Shown: positions 47,491 to 59,929, counted from the stretch's first letter. The stretch: DNA of 64,000 nucleotides from Corythucha ciliata (GCA_038030265.1 CM075938.1:52817189-52881188), one strand, 5' to 3'. The notes: generated by a model from the letters alone, not told the origin. Made by a program: numbers and translations.

Positions 47491-47780
47491 CACACCGGTA
47501 GGACCACCCCCACCACCTTGACTTTTTCGAAAAATTAAAATGGGAATCAAAGGCTACTCTAACATGGAGTATTCGTACTGAATATGATGCATCTAGATTC
47601 AACTGGTGAATTGTAGTGATTTTTTGACCATTTCAACCCCTATTTTCCCCCCTCCACCTCGACCGATTTGGCCCAAATGCAATACTGACCGGGGTCTTAT
47701 GACTTCTGATTTTTGTGCCAAAGCGCGTTCCGCTAAATTGATTTTTTTCGAGAGTTTTCGTGCTAACAAGACCACACACT
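47491..47780. repeat. ~430-bp dispersed repeat, copy 1a (partial)
   Basis: Shares GGAATCAAAGGCTACTCTAA, CATTTCAACCCCTATTTTCC and GTGCCAAAGCGCGTTCCGC with copies at 49.4 and 52.3 kb. It is broken off after GTGCTAACAAGACC and followed at once by a second partial copy. Confidence 0.8.
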
Positions 47781-47789
47781 TACTTCCAC

Positions 47790-47965
47790 CCCGGGGGCAA
47801 CACCCCCTCTCCTTCGACTTTTTCAAAAAATTAAAAAGGGAATCAAAGGCTACTCTAACATGGAGTATACGTACCGAATATGATGCTTCTAGAATCAACT
47901 GGTGATTTATAGTGATTTTTTGACCATTTCAACCCCCATTCCCCCCCCCACCACAACCGATTTGG
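47790..47965. repeat. ~430-bp dispersed repeat, copy 1b (partial)
   Basis: Begins at CCCCGGGGGCAACACCCCCT, carries the same conserved words, and ends in the ACCGATTTGGCC stretch. It lies head to tail with copy 1a. Confidence 0.8.
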
Positions 47966-48249
47966 CCAGTATGTATTGCATTTGGGCCATGTGAATGGTA
48001 TATGAATAAGATTTCCTGAGAGTTTCAGATGGATAGCACTAATACACCGGCAGAGAAAAAATGATGAGTACGAAAAGAGCCTTTTTCGACAGTTTCTGGA
48101 TTTGCGACGCTTAGAATGGGTTTCAAGAACTAAAACTGGGGGATCGACTATTCTATAGGTAGGTAACATTACCCTGAAGTTTGAGCCCAAAACTCGTCTG
48201 GGGCACTTTTGCCCCCCCCCCTTATCCGGCTGGAGCCTTTTTATCCGCA

Positions 48250-48700
48250 AATTAATGTTTTTTATACTACTCGCGAATTAGCGCTAAAACTCAATTTCAT
48301 GGACGGATTAGGCGATTTTTCTCAATTTTAGCCGCCCATTGGCAAAAAACCGCACATTAGCGGTTTTTTGGTACATTTTAGCCGTAAAATTGGCACTATA
48401 CACCGAAAATCAGCGATTTTTCCTAGATTATGATCTAAAAGTTGCATCGAGACCCCAGGAAAGAGCGCTTTTTTACAGTTTTAGCCAGTAATATCAGCAC
48501 TTTTTCCAAATTTTTTGCCGCCTACTCCCCCCCAAAATCAGCACATTACAGCGCCTTCTCAATTTTATCTGCTTCTAAGAACCTCAAGAAACTTGGGAAT
48601 CAGCGTATTTTCTCTATCTTGGCCGCAAGTTTGCTTCCAGAAGGCACAAATTTTCTCAATTTTAGCCGTCAGAATTGCGCTTTCGTGGGCTCGATTGAAT
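48250..48700. repeat. Variant A tandem repeat, inverted orientation
   Basis: Units of TCTCAATTTTAGCC and GCGAATTAGCG type; the repeat runs opposite to the arrays in ttk. CAGTGGCGTAGGTAGGAATT at 48780 just beyond looks like a lone hAT terminus. Confidence 0.7.
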
Positions 48701-49444
48701 ATTAGGCACACTGTTTGCTGATCACCAGTAACGTTCGGATGGACTGAAAATCGTCGAAAGAAGCCAAATCACCGTCCAATCAGTGGCGTAGGTAGGAATT
48801 TCTTCTGGGGGGGGGGGGGTTCAGATTGAAATATTTTAATGGTGTGGGTGGCGGAGGGGGGGTGTTTGCGACACCTTATGTCCGTTTTCCTTTTGTTTTT
48901 TTTTTTCTTCCCTCTGGGGAAAATCACCGGGGAACCCCCCTCTCATTATCACTTCATCCTGCCTACATTTTTTCCGCCTATCAAAAAAAAGGCTCTAGCT
49001 GAAGCGGGTTTCAGAGTTCATTCAGTTTTTGGCCGTGGACCGCGTAAAAGGAAAGGTTTTTCTTCCTCAGCGTTTTTCCTCCTCGAGTTTTTTCCTCCCC
49101 CCTGGTTTTTTTTCCTGTTGCCTCTCCCGGAGCTCCAAACCTTGTCCCTGCGCCCGTCGTTTTGTACGTCGGTCCTTTTGTCTCCCGTTTTCCATAGATC
49201 ACACGCCTCGTTCACGCCTGCTGGCGTACGTCTGAAGAGACCGAAGGTAAGGCCTTTTTTTTTTCTTTATTTTACGTTCGGTAGCGGCCACCCTTATTTT
49301 TTTTCTTTATTTGCATCACAGAGCCACCTCCTTTCTTGTCCCTAGCCCAAACAGGGGGTAATTTCACATTTTAGTCATTATTCCACCCATCCACCACACT
49401 CTTGAATATGGACATCTTGCTGGCCTCATCATACCCTCAATCTC

Positions 49445-49880
49445 TCCCCCACCCCGGGGGCAACACCCCCTCTCCTTCGACTTTTTCAAAAAATTAAAAA
49501 GGGAATCAAAGGCTACTCTAACATGGAGTATACGTACCGAATATGATGCTTCTAGAATCAACTGGTGATTTATAGTGATTTTTTGACCATTTCAACCCCT
49601 ATTTTCCCCCCCTCCACCTCGACCGATTTTGCCTAAATGCAATACCGACCGTGGTCTTATCACTACTGATTTTTGTGCCAAACCGCGTTCCGCTAAATTA
49701 ACTTCTACGAGAGTTATCGTGCCAACAATAAAACGGCCATAAAGATATATATATATATACCGAAGACCACTGAATTCGTGTTCTAGAGGTTCTGAAACAT
49801 GAAAAAAACATGACATGACCCATGTTTGCCACCATCACGACGAGACCAATAGTGCATTTTCAGAATGAAATGCACTAATA
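49445..49880. repeat. ~430-bp dispersed repeat, copy 2
   Basis: Full-looking copy from CCCCGGGGGCAACACC through a TATATATATATA stretch (49748-49759) to GTGCATTTTCAGAATGAAAT, a small palindromic end. Copies differ by a few percent and in TA-repeat length. Confidence 0.8.
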
Positions 49881-49999
49881 GCATTTGAGCCCTAAAAAGC
49901 CTCTGATGTGCCAAATCGCAGTCTTTCGATTTTTAGCTGCTCGACCATTTTATCAACAAAGTGGAAGTAATGTAGCCAAACTGTGGAAGTTATCAATTT

Positions 50000-51090
50000 T
50001 CAGGGGTCATAATTGATACCTTTTGTACATTGGAAGACTTCACCGACAGTTTACAGAGAAGTTAGTTTTTCATGGTTTTACATGTTTGGACGGACAGTTT
50101 TCTGAGGCTACATGGTTTTCTGATTGAGAAGAAATTTAACGGGTTTAGGGCCTTCAAAAATCCAATTCCGCGGGTTGGCCACCTTCCAAGTCCTAATTTT
50201 ACAGATTTGACACTTACAGAAGCAAATTTAGCAGTTTCTACTGATTCAACCACTAATTAAGTCTTTGGTGGCGAACATACTAGAGCGATACGACATCGCC
50301 AACGCAAGCATAGCTGCGTCTAGGACAGATAGGAACGACTGGATATGTGTGAACTGTGGTCACCTTTGTCGATGGGCGTAGGCAGAGAGGAGCAGTTGCC
50401 TCCCCAGACTCAGGAGCGCAGACTGATTGGGGCAGTTGCCCAACCTCAGATACCATCAAAAAGTTCGAAATCAACAGGGTCACCACATTTAGTTTCGTCA
50501 GAATGTTCGCAGGTCTGGCTCAGCAATAAACAAATTTCACCCACTAAAAAAAACAATTTCTCGGATTTCGCCCACTAAAACTCCAATTTCGCCTTGTTCA
50601 AAATTTGCACTCTGAAAAACCATTCTCGCAGCACTGGTTCACTAAAAAATCAATTTCTCAAAAAATCGATCACTAAGAGTCCAATTTTCCTGATTTTTCT
50701 TGCCGGCTTTATAATATTTATTTATATGGATTTATAATATGTTCAGCTCCGTCAGGCAGACGTACCTAGACGGCGAAGGTGGAGGCGAAATGACCAGCCC
50801 CTGTCTCTTTCCTAAATGCCCGGCCACACATACGGTATTCGCCGTGCACCGAGCAGAGACTCTGAGTCTAATTGTCCAGTTCGTCGGTCTAAATGTTCTC
50901 ATGAGTAGTGGGGTGAAATTCAGATTTTCGAGTGAAATGGAGGCATGACGGTGTGTGGAAGTGATTCAGTGGGTGAAATCACTGAGCTACGATCCCCACC
51001 CCCCTCGACTGACCTGGTAAAATTTTAATTCAAACAAAATCTGTATCATGAAACAAAAAGGGGTATGTTTCACAAAATTGAAACATTTTC
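50000..51090. other. Intergenic DNA, no gene recognised
   Basis: Short phrases such as TTTCGCCCACTAAAA recur near 50530-50690. No coding sequence is supported. Confidence 0.35.
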
Positions 51091-51094
51091 GAGG

Positions 51095-51345
51095 GCTAGT
51101 CTACGCCTGAAATTGAGAAAAAACTCTAATTCCCAGTTTCTGTTCGTCCTTAGGTGGCTAAAATTGATAAGACACGCTAATTTGCTGTCCTGAGGCAATT
51201 ACGCGGCTTAAAGTTTTAAAATGCTGATATTCTTGGCTAAAATAACGAAAAAGCGTTCATTCGTGCCTAAAATTGAGAAAATACGTCAAATCGTCGTTCC
51301 TGATACAACTTCCAGGCAAAATTTGAGAAAAGACACACTTGTTCA
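51095..51345. repeat. Variant A tandem repeat
   Basis: Seven or so degraded units of the GCTAAAATTGAGAAAA type lie next to the Penelope-like fragment. Confidence 0.65.
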
Positions 51346-51354
51346 CCAAACTCG

Positions 51355-51839
51355 TTGTTTCCTCTAGCATGTGCGGGAGAGATCGAGTCTAACAAACGAT
51401 CGAGTTCCTTGTTTTTTATCATGCCATTGACAATATTGGCATTATAAACATTATTTACTGCTATCTCTCTTACAGCTAAATATTCTTTTTTCTAATTTTC
51501 TTCGCTCAGTGGTAGTGAAACGAGACGGTGAACATAAGCCTTCAAAGCTGATAATTTGTGCTTGGGGTGGTGGTTTGACTCGGACGGGACGATTAAGTCG
51601 GTGGCCGTTGGCTTGCGATATACCTCAAATTCCAATGCCGTGTTTGTTCGGGAGATGGTCAGGTCCAGGAAATTTAATTTATTGTCTACCTCCACCTCAA
51701 CAGTGAACCTGAGGTACGTGACTCTAGTGTTCAGGTATTTCCCCGAAGATGGTTTCATTGTAGACCGAAAACCGGTTAGGAATAATAAAAAAGACGTGTG
51801 GGAAGACAATATCTCTTCATCCCACAATATCCACGACAT
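51355..51839 (-). pseudogene. Penelope-like element reverse-transcriptase C-terminal fragment
   Basis: The minus-strand frame contains LNFLDLTISR, then FEVYRKPTATD and HHPKHKLSALKAYVHR. This NFLDL...YRKPT.TD...H..HK order is the hallmark of Penelope-like reverse transcriptases. A stop at 51494-51492 interrupts the frame; the same reading continues beyond it with EYLAVREIAVNNVYN. No GIY-YIG endonuclease or catalytic YxDD-type box is present in the fragment. It is a dead piece. Confidence 0.75.
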
Positions 51840-52264
51840 AAGATGGATTCAAATGTTTGGCTTGGAGGAAATTGTCAACCCGTGCGAAATTGAAGGTTTT
51901 CTTGCAGAATATTCCTAAATTTGTAAGTTTTGGTTCTAAATATTGGTTGCAATTGGTAGTTTCTGGTCTTTTTTATCGGTAAATGGCAAGTTTCTGGTCA
52001 TTTTTTCAGTGGGCGCCAACACTAGGCAAGTCAACCCTTACTGCCTGCACTCATAGCCTGACTAGTAAACGTGTAAGTTCAACATTTAGAGATACATCTT
52101 CGTGACTTTGCAAGATCGGACCATCATTTTGAGCAAAATATTCACGAAGTTGACAGTTTCGAATCTTAATTCTTGGAGAAATTGTCTTAATTTTAGGTAA
52201 AATTAAGAAAAAGCGATCATTTAGAAGTTTGGTTTAGGTAAAGTGTCAACCCTGTGAAACGATA

Positions 52265-52697
52265 CGGAAGGTCCACACCGGAAGGACCACCCCCTCCCCT
52301 TCGACTTTTTAAAAAAATTAAAATGGGAATCAAAGGCTACTCTAACATGGAGGATACGTACCGAATATGATGCTTCTAGAATCAACTGGTGATTTTTTGA
52401 CCATTTCAACCCCTAATTTCCCCCCCTCCACCTCGACCGATTTGGCCCAAATGCAATACCGACCGGGGTCTTATGACTACTGATTTTTGTGCCAAAGCGC
52501 GTTCCACTAAATTGATTTCTTCGAGAGTTATCGTGCTAACAAGAAAACGGCCATTATATATATATATATATAAATCCTGGAGACCACTGAATTCGTGTTC
52601 TAGAGGTTCTGAAACGTGAAAAAAACATGACATGACCCATGTTTGCCACCATCACGACGAGACCAATAGTGCATTTTTCAGAATGAAATGCACTAAA
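52265..52697. repeat. ~430-bp dispersed repeat, copy 3
   Basis: Starts near TCCACACCGGAAGGACCACC, shared with copy 1a, and ends after CAGAATGAAATGCACTAA, shared with copy 2. It contains a TATATA tract at about 52556-52571. Confidence 0.8.
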
Positions 52698-52699
52698 AA

Positions 52700-55600
52700 T
52701 GCTCCATGGGGTCTGCCAGACCCCCATGTTACAGTCTATGCACAAATTTTTGCACCTCCCACTCAATTTGTCCCTTAGAGTTCTTAAGACTGGTAAAAAC
52801 TAAATTTCTGTTTTCGTTTGACAAAACCTCAAAATTCCAATTTGGGGCCAAGCATTTCCTCCCGTCTTCTCTCCCATCCCCCCCCCCCCGGCTTCGTGGT
52901 TTAATCGAACCACGCCGGGGCAGATGCAAATGGAAAATGTGGTGCATTTTTCTTTTTTAATCATAGCAGTAGAGTATCTAATACGAATATTGGGGGAAAA
53001 TCACTGTTGTGCTGCTTGCGTGACCAAAAAAAAAAAATACCGTAGAACACGACAATCATGCGCAAAATGTAGCAGAAATTTTAGTTCAGAGCATGCGTTA
53101 TTGTTTTGCTCTTATAGCTTGGACAATTAGGGATCAGATATTTTATTGTTTATGGCTATTAGCTGTTTGTTCCTACTTTTGAGTTTAAAAACGAGCTAGT
53201 TATAACCGTAGGTTTTCAAGTTAGTAAGTGTTCTTGATTCTGTACCCTGATTTCTGTCTGTTACGTTTCATTAATGAGGCTGTGTGGCTATTCAACAAAT
53301 TTTCCTGATAAAAAAGATTGTAATACACTTCATAAAATAGTACTGAATCAGTAAGTTGAATTTATTCTCATAAAGAACCTACAAAAATGAAAAATCAAGG
53401 TTTTCGTGTTAGTAGGTGTGTCCCAGAAATTCATGTTAGTAGCGGAGGGTTAATACGGGCATGAAGTAAACAGCTCGATCAGGGTATGTCGCATGAAATG
53501 AAAAATAATAATAATAATGTTTTCTTCATCTTTATTTCCTTCTTATGGTTCAATTTGCCTTAGGTATGTCCCTGCCTCGCCTGGTAAACTTCCTCAAAAT
53601 TTTGCCGCCCCTCAAAATTTGCCACCTAGGGCTATAGCCCGGTAGTTCCCGGCCCTGGAGGCAATATGGAGCTGACCCAGTACATACCTCATTTTTGCCT
53701 TGCTCTCTTCCTCGTGGATGATGAAAAAAAACCAGCGGGCACGACAAGGTCTTCGCGGGACGACATATTTCGAGGGAAACTTACTAGGAATGAGACTACT
53801 GAGAAAAAGAGACTTGAAACTGTTTCTTTAGTGGAAACACCATGAAACAAAACATAATTTGTACACAATAAAAAGTTGCACAAGTGCAAACTTCAAGTTT
53901 CAAAAAATTGAAACTCGTTTGAGAAACTTAAAAGGCATCATATTTCACCTATTTGAAACAAAAATGTTTCTCAAAAGGATTCGTTAGTGGAAACCCGGCT
54001 TTAGAAATACCGGTCGTTGCATCAAATTGAGACCGAAAAGTGGGACACATAAGAGGACAATTCTGACCTCTCCCCGGACACCAGAAAAATGAGCTCAGAC
54101 GCTCTAAAACGTAGGACATGTTAGGGGAAAGTAGGACGTTTGGTCACCCTACGCTGCTCGCCCCCTGCCACCATTGAACAAAACTCTGGATCCGTGTTTG
54201 CTATCTGGATTCATTGACCCAAAAACACGATGTTTCGCCAAAAATACTAATTATACCTACCCCGTAGATCTGACCTGACTTGGGTGAAAACCTGAAGCAT
54301 TTATTAGCGCCGGAATACTATTTTTTGGCTTCAATTTCTTCAAATTTAGTTCACTCACAGCACGTGCTATTCTGCTTCGAAAATGCTTCAGGTTTTGAGC
54401 TTTTCGGTGAGCCCCCCCCCCCCTGACGATTGCGAGTTGGCCGGCCGGGCTAGGTCCACGACCCCCCCCCCCCCGGAAAACGGTCACTGGATCCCCGTAT
54501 GGTTTATACACGGCCTCTTGATCGAAACCTTCTAAAAATCATCAGTGATTTTGGGAATATCCCACACCGACCGGTCGTTCGAAATTAAAAAATAATTTTG
54601 ACGGAATGGACGGGTGGGGGGAAGGATACTGATGGATGTCCCCGTAGTGCCGAGCACGAGCAAAGTTCCACTCATGTATTCCTGTCCGTTCCAACCAAAC
54701 TGGACATTAACGACATCACAACAAACGTTATTTTCCTAAATTGAATGAGCATATTTTGTATCTGAAAATAATTTAAAATCTTGGTGGACCTAACCTATAC
54801 GCTGGAAGCGTGGCAAAGAGAGAGAGTGGGGTCTCTTCCCCTTTATTCTGAACCGTTTACATGGGCCTCGTAAAACAATTAACGTAACAAATAAAATATG
54901 AATACAAAATTGACTAATTAGAGGCACTCACCCAAGTAATGAGCATGATGATGCAGCACTCAACATCAACAAAACACAAGCAAACTCAAAAATCCACGCT
55001 TCCCGAGGACGTGACGAGGTGACGTCTGATATGTGAAATACGTACGGAGGGGGGGGGGATCGCGTTCAAACCGCAACCGATGAATTCAGAACCTTCCAAC
55101 GCGCCACTCCCGCCAAGTTTCCTTGACAGAAAATTCGATCCCGTCTCGCGGGACCACCGATGAAAATGTTCAGAACAGTTACAACGCCACTCCTACACGC
55201 TACTTTGTTTAATTTTTACACCCAAGCTTCCACCTTCGAAAGGCTATCCAACGCGACAGTGACGAAAATAATAGAAAATCAACGCCTCTACCCAGAAAAC
55301 AAAACTGGCCGGTCACCGTTAAAAAAAAAAAAACCGGTGGCCAAGCTATCGATACGAATGTTTGTGTGTGTGTACGCGACTTCGCGTATGGACTGGCTCA
55401 CTCGTCACAGCACCAGCTGCTCGGTCCCCTTGTGATAGGTTCAAGATGAACGGGTGGGTGGAGGGGTGAGGCTGTTCTGTCAGGGTTAGAGGCAGAGCGC
55501 GGAGTTGTTAGAAATACATGGCCGACTGCCAAGCTGTTTGAAAAGGAAGGAAGAAGAAAAGAAAAGAAAAAAAAAAGCTACGCCGTTTGGCCCCCTTTGG
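52700..55600. other. Intergenic DNA left of the E2F region
   Basis: No supported gene. Includes C runs of 10-13 bases near 52880, 54412 and 54462, and a stretch near 53990 with GTTAGTGGAAACCCGGCTTT that looks like a transposon end. Confidence 0.35.
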
Positions 55601-55983
55601 TGTGTGTTCGTGTTACAAATTGCTGCTCGAACAGTTTCTTAGCGAGAACGCTGTTTCAATAATTTTTTTTAACGAGTAAAATTGTGTTCGCCGTGGTTCG
55701 GAGGTGATTTCAGTGAGAATTGTGCGAGGGGGTCCACGCTTTTGGTGAGTTCCTCCTTTGAATTTACTTCGAACTGGAAAGATTTTGCCCCCCCCGGGGG
55801 TGGTTTATTTGTACATTGTTTGCAATGGTACAGGAAGAAACGATTCGTTTGCCTGGTTTGACCGTGACCACGGCTTGATTCATAAAATAAAAATAAGCAA
55901 GTTTTATTGCTCGAGAATTTTTTTATTCGAAAGAGGGGGGGCTATTTATTTTATTTTGGCTCGTCTTTCTGCCGTCTTGTCAG

Positions 55984-56119
55984 ACTCATTCCGGATAACA
56001 AATATGCGGTGACCACCAAATTCGCACTTTTTATTTGGGCGTTATCGAACAGAATGACTTCCTATGAGAACATCGTTCAGGACAAGTACTGGCAAGATCT
56101 CAGTGACTCCAATGCCGAG
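55984..56119 (+). CDS. Likely first coding exon of the E2F-region transcript (22 codons)
   Basis: An upstream non-coding exon probably ends at TTTTG/GTGAGT (55744). This exon starts after CTTGTCAG (55984). ATG at 56054 opens MTSYENIVQDKYWQDLSDS and the exon ends GCCGAG/GTGAGT in phase 0. It can splice in frame either to the exon at 56985 or to the first certain E2F exon at 62456. It is a good exon by its splice sites, but which gene it serves is not settled. Confidence 0.55.
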
Positions 56120-56984
56120 GTGAGTTTTAACAATTTTTTCTTCTTTGTGCTTTTTTTGTTCATCCATTAATTAATTTCTTCTCTTGAACGATTTCATGCT
56201 AATGAACCCGCTCAATGACTTCAACATGTGATAAAAGTTTCTCTCGCTTAGTTTCTTTCCCAAACGCTTTAGCTCCCTCCCTACCGTTTTTCAACTCAAT
56301 AAGAAGGCCCTTAGGTTGCTCCCTTCATGTCTTTAACGAGTCCAGGTGCACTCGTTACGAAGAATAGTCAAAAAGGGAATGCATAACAAAAAAAAAAGAA
56401 ATGAAAAAGGGAGAGCCTGAGCCTTGTCAGATTCCTGCAATCGCCACCCCAAACATGGCAGATTCCCCCCTGTTGCGTTTTAAAATCACACAAATCAAAG
56501 GGCTCAATTTGATAGTATTGTTTCTATCAGTAACATAAAAAAGGTTGATGATAATTTACTTAATAATTAAACAAACGAAATAGCGAAAAACATCCCTTCA
56601 ACCCTCCCAAAGTTGAGGGACGCTTTATCCTTTAACCTCCTCATTTCTTAACACTTGATGTTGATGGGCTTGCATTTTAAGAATTTTTTCGTGTTTTTCA
56701 AAGGTCTTTTCATCGGTCAATACTCTTGGATTTTTGACAGGAAGTTTTTAAAAGACCGGTTTTCCTTTTCTTGTTGTCTCAAATTGATGGTGGTGGGGAA
56801 AGGGAGGGCGTTTATGCCTGAGGCATACTAATCAGTTTTTCAATAATTAGAAGAAAAAAGTGTTTAACGTAAATGCTGGGATGAAACGTGTCGCTTTCAC
56901 CGTTGATAAACCCAAGGGAGGACCCCCCAAGGTCAGCAGCTGATGTATTGGTCTTAATTACACTGGGACTTGTTAATTTTTCAG

Positions 56985-57071
56985 TGGTTTCGATATGAAG
57001 GAAAGAAAATGACAGCCCAAAAGTCCCAGAAGACTGACTATTTGCCCACTATTCAGCCTGAAATCGGGTAA
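56985..57071 (+). CDS. Alternative terminal exon giving a 50-residue protein
   Basis: After TTTTTCAG the frame reads WFRYEGKKMTAQKSQK and on to a TAA at 57069-57071. Joined to the 56054 exon it gives 50 residues. A GTAATG donor overlaps the stop (57068), but using it would leave phase 2, and the 62456 exon is closed in that frame. So it is either a short-isoform end or a separate small gene. The protein is not recognised. Confidence 0.4.
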   Translation, partial: WFRYEGKKMTAQKSQKTDYLPTIQPEIG

Positions 57072-58000
57072 TGCAGCTCTTGAGTCTCCGCCGTACCCTC
57101 GCATTTAGGGCGGAGGTACGGGCGTCCGCCCTGAGTACAATAGGAGATTTCCAGCTCGTCCCACTGTCAACTCGGTGGTATTCCTTTAAACTGGGCCGAT
57201 GGCGCCCCCCCCCCCCTGTTTTGATGGGCAGTCCGCGATGGGCCGGCCCAAACTCCTTTTACATCACTGACTTGCAGCATGTGCCCCCCCCCCTTCCACT
57301 ACTGGCTCCACACCCGGCCAGTATGAGCCTGTACAAAGAAGGCCGGCTAAGGATCCAGAGCTGCCCACAAGTAGGGTTGTCAACTCGGGAAAATTATGGA
57401 CAAAAATTTCACATACCCAATGCCGGCGGGACAAAAACGAATACAGCCCGGTTCACACCTATCATGCACGCTTCCGATCATGCATTTTTGGATAGGTGTG
57501 GGGACCGCAATAGGCGTTAATACCGAATAATGCACGACTATTACCAGGGTGTCGGTGCTTAGGTGCGAGGGGGATAGTGGGGGATAGATTCCCCCCCCCC
57601 CCCGAGCTACAAGTATACGAGCGAAGGGGCACTAGTACCAACGCTTCAAAGAGCCCCATAAAATCTCCAAAAATGAGCGATTCACGTTGAAGTTAGTTTT
57701 AGCAGATTTTCTCGACTTGAAGCAGCCCGTGTAGCGTACTGTGGGACATGGTGAGGGGGGGGGGATCGCCCCGGGGCCTCTGTCAGTTGGGGCCCCCGAA
57801 AAGCTTAAATACGGAAAATGAGGATTTCTAGGTTATCCATGGATGTAAGTATGTGAAGAGGTCGGACGGTTGGTGAACAGCGATTTGGCTCCTTTCTACG
57901 AATTTCAGTCTATCCGACCTGAAGAATATAACGTTGAAAGTGATATCAGCAAAGAGTGTGGGCTGAATATTCGTTTGAGCCCCCGAAAGCGCTCAAATTG
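57072..58000. other. Intron or intergenic, no features
   Basis: C-rich and G-rich runs (about 57207, 57592, 57759); no exon was supported. Confidence 0.3.
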
Positions 58001-58172
58001 AGAAAATCCTCGCTATCTTGAGGAACTTTCGAAGGCGTGTATTTAAATTGGAAATTTATCTGCAATTTATCCGTTAATTAGTGATGTTCCTCAATTTTAG
58101 CTGTGAATTGTCGATTTTTCTACAGCAGTGTAATAGCGTTTCCAACCCGTGCATTACCAATCGAATTTTCTC

Positions 58173-58623
58173 AATGGGGAACTTGCATGAATGTCCTATT
58201 TGGGGGAAAAGTATACCGGTGAATTGGCACATGGACAAAAGGATATCAACGGTAGTTGCAGCCCGATTGGTGCATTTGATGATTTTTAAGTAAATTTCAA
58301 AGTTCTTCAAGAGGGGATAGATAGTACGAGGGGAAATGACGTCAATCCCTACTTTTGAAGCATGTGATTAGGGCACTCCAACATATTTTGTTTACAAATA
58401 ACAAGAAAAAATTGTCCCCCTGAAAATATGTCTTACCCCCCTCGTCATCACACTATCCATTTCATTAAATAGGGTTTGACGTTATGAAGTCCCCACTCAA
58501 ACTTTTTAAAAATTTGCTCTAAAAAAATCCTTGATTGATTTCAATGTTTAATGAGAGCAATAGCATTGTGGAAGAGTCCTCTTCAAGGAACACCGTGCTT
58601 GAAAAATGTGCAAGTTCCCCATT
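58173..58623. mobile_element. ~450-bp TIR element, copy 1
   Basis: Ends are AATGGGGAACTTGCA and, inverted, AATGGGGAACTTGCA (read off the right end), an almost perfect terminal repeat. The interior shares ACCCGATTGGTGC-type words, TTTGTTTACAAATAACA and TTGATTGA with copy 2. It is non-coding. Confidence 0.75.
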
Positions 58624-58773
58624 TTTGCCAAGAATTGGCGTTTTCCTCAATTTAAGCTGCAAGTTATCCATTTTTAGCCGAGAATTAGCACTTTTTCCCA
58701 ATTTGAACTAAAAATTAGCGTTTTTCTTAATTGTACCTGCGCTAATTGGTGATTTTTTTCAATTTTAGCCGAT

Positions 58774-59219
58774 AATGGGGAACTTGCATGAATCTCAGAT
58801 TGTGAAGAAAAGCATACCGGTGATTTGACCCATGAACTGAAGGATAACAACGGAAGTTGAACCCGATTGGTGCGTTTTAAGATTGTAAAAAAAGGTTCAA
58901 AGTTCTTTAGGGGGGGATGGATGGTGCGAGGGAAAATTACGTAAATCCTCACTTGTGAAGCATTTGAGGGAACTCTAAAATTGTTTGTTTACAAATAACA
59001 TGAAACATTTCCCTCCAGTAAACGCGTCTAACCCCCTCTTCCCAACATGATCCATTTCAATAGATAAGGTTTGACGTAATCGAACCCCCACTCAAAATTT
59101 TTAAAAATTCGCTAAAAAAGAATTCTTGATTGACTTCAAAGTTCAATATGTGGAGTAGGCTTCTGGAAGAGCCCTCTTTAAGAAACACCAACTTTTGTAA
59201 AATGTGCAAGTTCCCCATT
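58774..59219. mobile_element. ~446-bp TIR element, copy 2
   Basis: Same ends and interior as copy 1, about 80% alike by eye, and in the same orientation. TA occurs next to both ends. The two copies are separated by about 150 bases of tandem repeat. Confidence 0.75.
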
Positions 59220-59534
59220 ACTGAATTTCTCTATTTGTATCCGCGAATTAACGTTTTTCCTCAACTTTATACCCGCAAATTGCAAATTAGTGATCTTTCC
59301 CAAAATCTCAGCTGTGAAATAGCGTTTTATGCTACTTTTGCGGTGATTTAGCATCTACTCCCTTTTTTATTCACGAATGGGCAATTTTTCGCGATTTTAG
59401 TTGTGAATTTGCCATTTTTGTCCAATTTTAACTTGAAAGCGTTTTTTTTTGTCAATATAGGCTTGTTCTTCAGCAGATGAGTAAAAATTTCCATCGTGAT
59501 TGAGCCTTCCCTCACATGTATCATGTGTTAGGAG

Positions 59535-59688
59535 TTAGGCTCGTATGCTAAGTCGTTCCTCGAAATTTCCTCGACTCCAACCTTCCTCGCAAACAGTAGA
59601 ATCACATGTTATTTTATAATTTTTCCAGTTTGTGAGCGAGCTTTGAGGTGGAGGAAAATTCGAGGTACGACTTGGCATACGGGCCTTA
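59535..59688. mobile_element. ~154-bp MITE
   Basis: TTAGGCTCGTATGCTAAGTC at the left is mirrored by GACTTGGCATACGGGCCTTA at the right. The pairing continues through CCTCGAAATTTCCTC. Confidence 0.65.
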
Positions 59689-59929
59689 GTTTTGTAACCT
59701 AAATCCATCTATGGATCCATCAATGAATTTAGGAACATGTCCTATTATAGCATGTTTTCCGAAGTTTTACCGCGGGGTTTGCCCAAAAACCACACTTTTT
59801 CGCGTTGATTTCCACAATTTATTCGTCTAATGGCCTTGGTCTGGAAGTTGCATCGCGAGACCACGAATCAGCGCTTTTTGGCAGTTATAGCCACGAGTAT
59901 TATCGATTTTTTTCAAATTTTTTGAAACG

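Larger units (their letters stand above)
58000..59460. repeat. Variant A array (inverted) hosting two DNA elements
   Basis: Units of CTCAATTTTAGC and GAATTAGCG type occupy 58000-58172, 58624-58773 and 59220-59460. The gaps are filled by two copies of one TIR element, which must have inserted into an older, longer array. Confidence 0.65.

Noticed and set aside
47599..47905. Overlapping 99-codon ORFs on both strands, repeated at 49.4 and 52.3 kb
   Set aside because: They arise from the ~430-bp dispersed repeat. Stops and frameshifts differ between copies, so coding is not supported.
48250..48700. CRISPR-like array
   Set aside because: The spaced repeats are degenerate, have no conserved spacer length, and the window is animal nuclear DNA.
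48839..49345. 168-codon plus-strand ORF rich in Phe/Pro/Leu
   Set aside because: It is driven by T- and C-rich low-complexity DNA, has antisense frames open too, and shows no family, signal or splice context.
57071..57520. 149-codon ORF right after the 56985 exon
   Set aside because: Crosses C and G runs, lacks a recognisable domain, and its start overlaps the TAA/donor of the previous exon; most likely chance.
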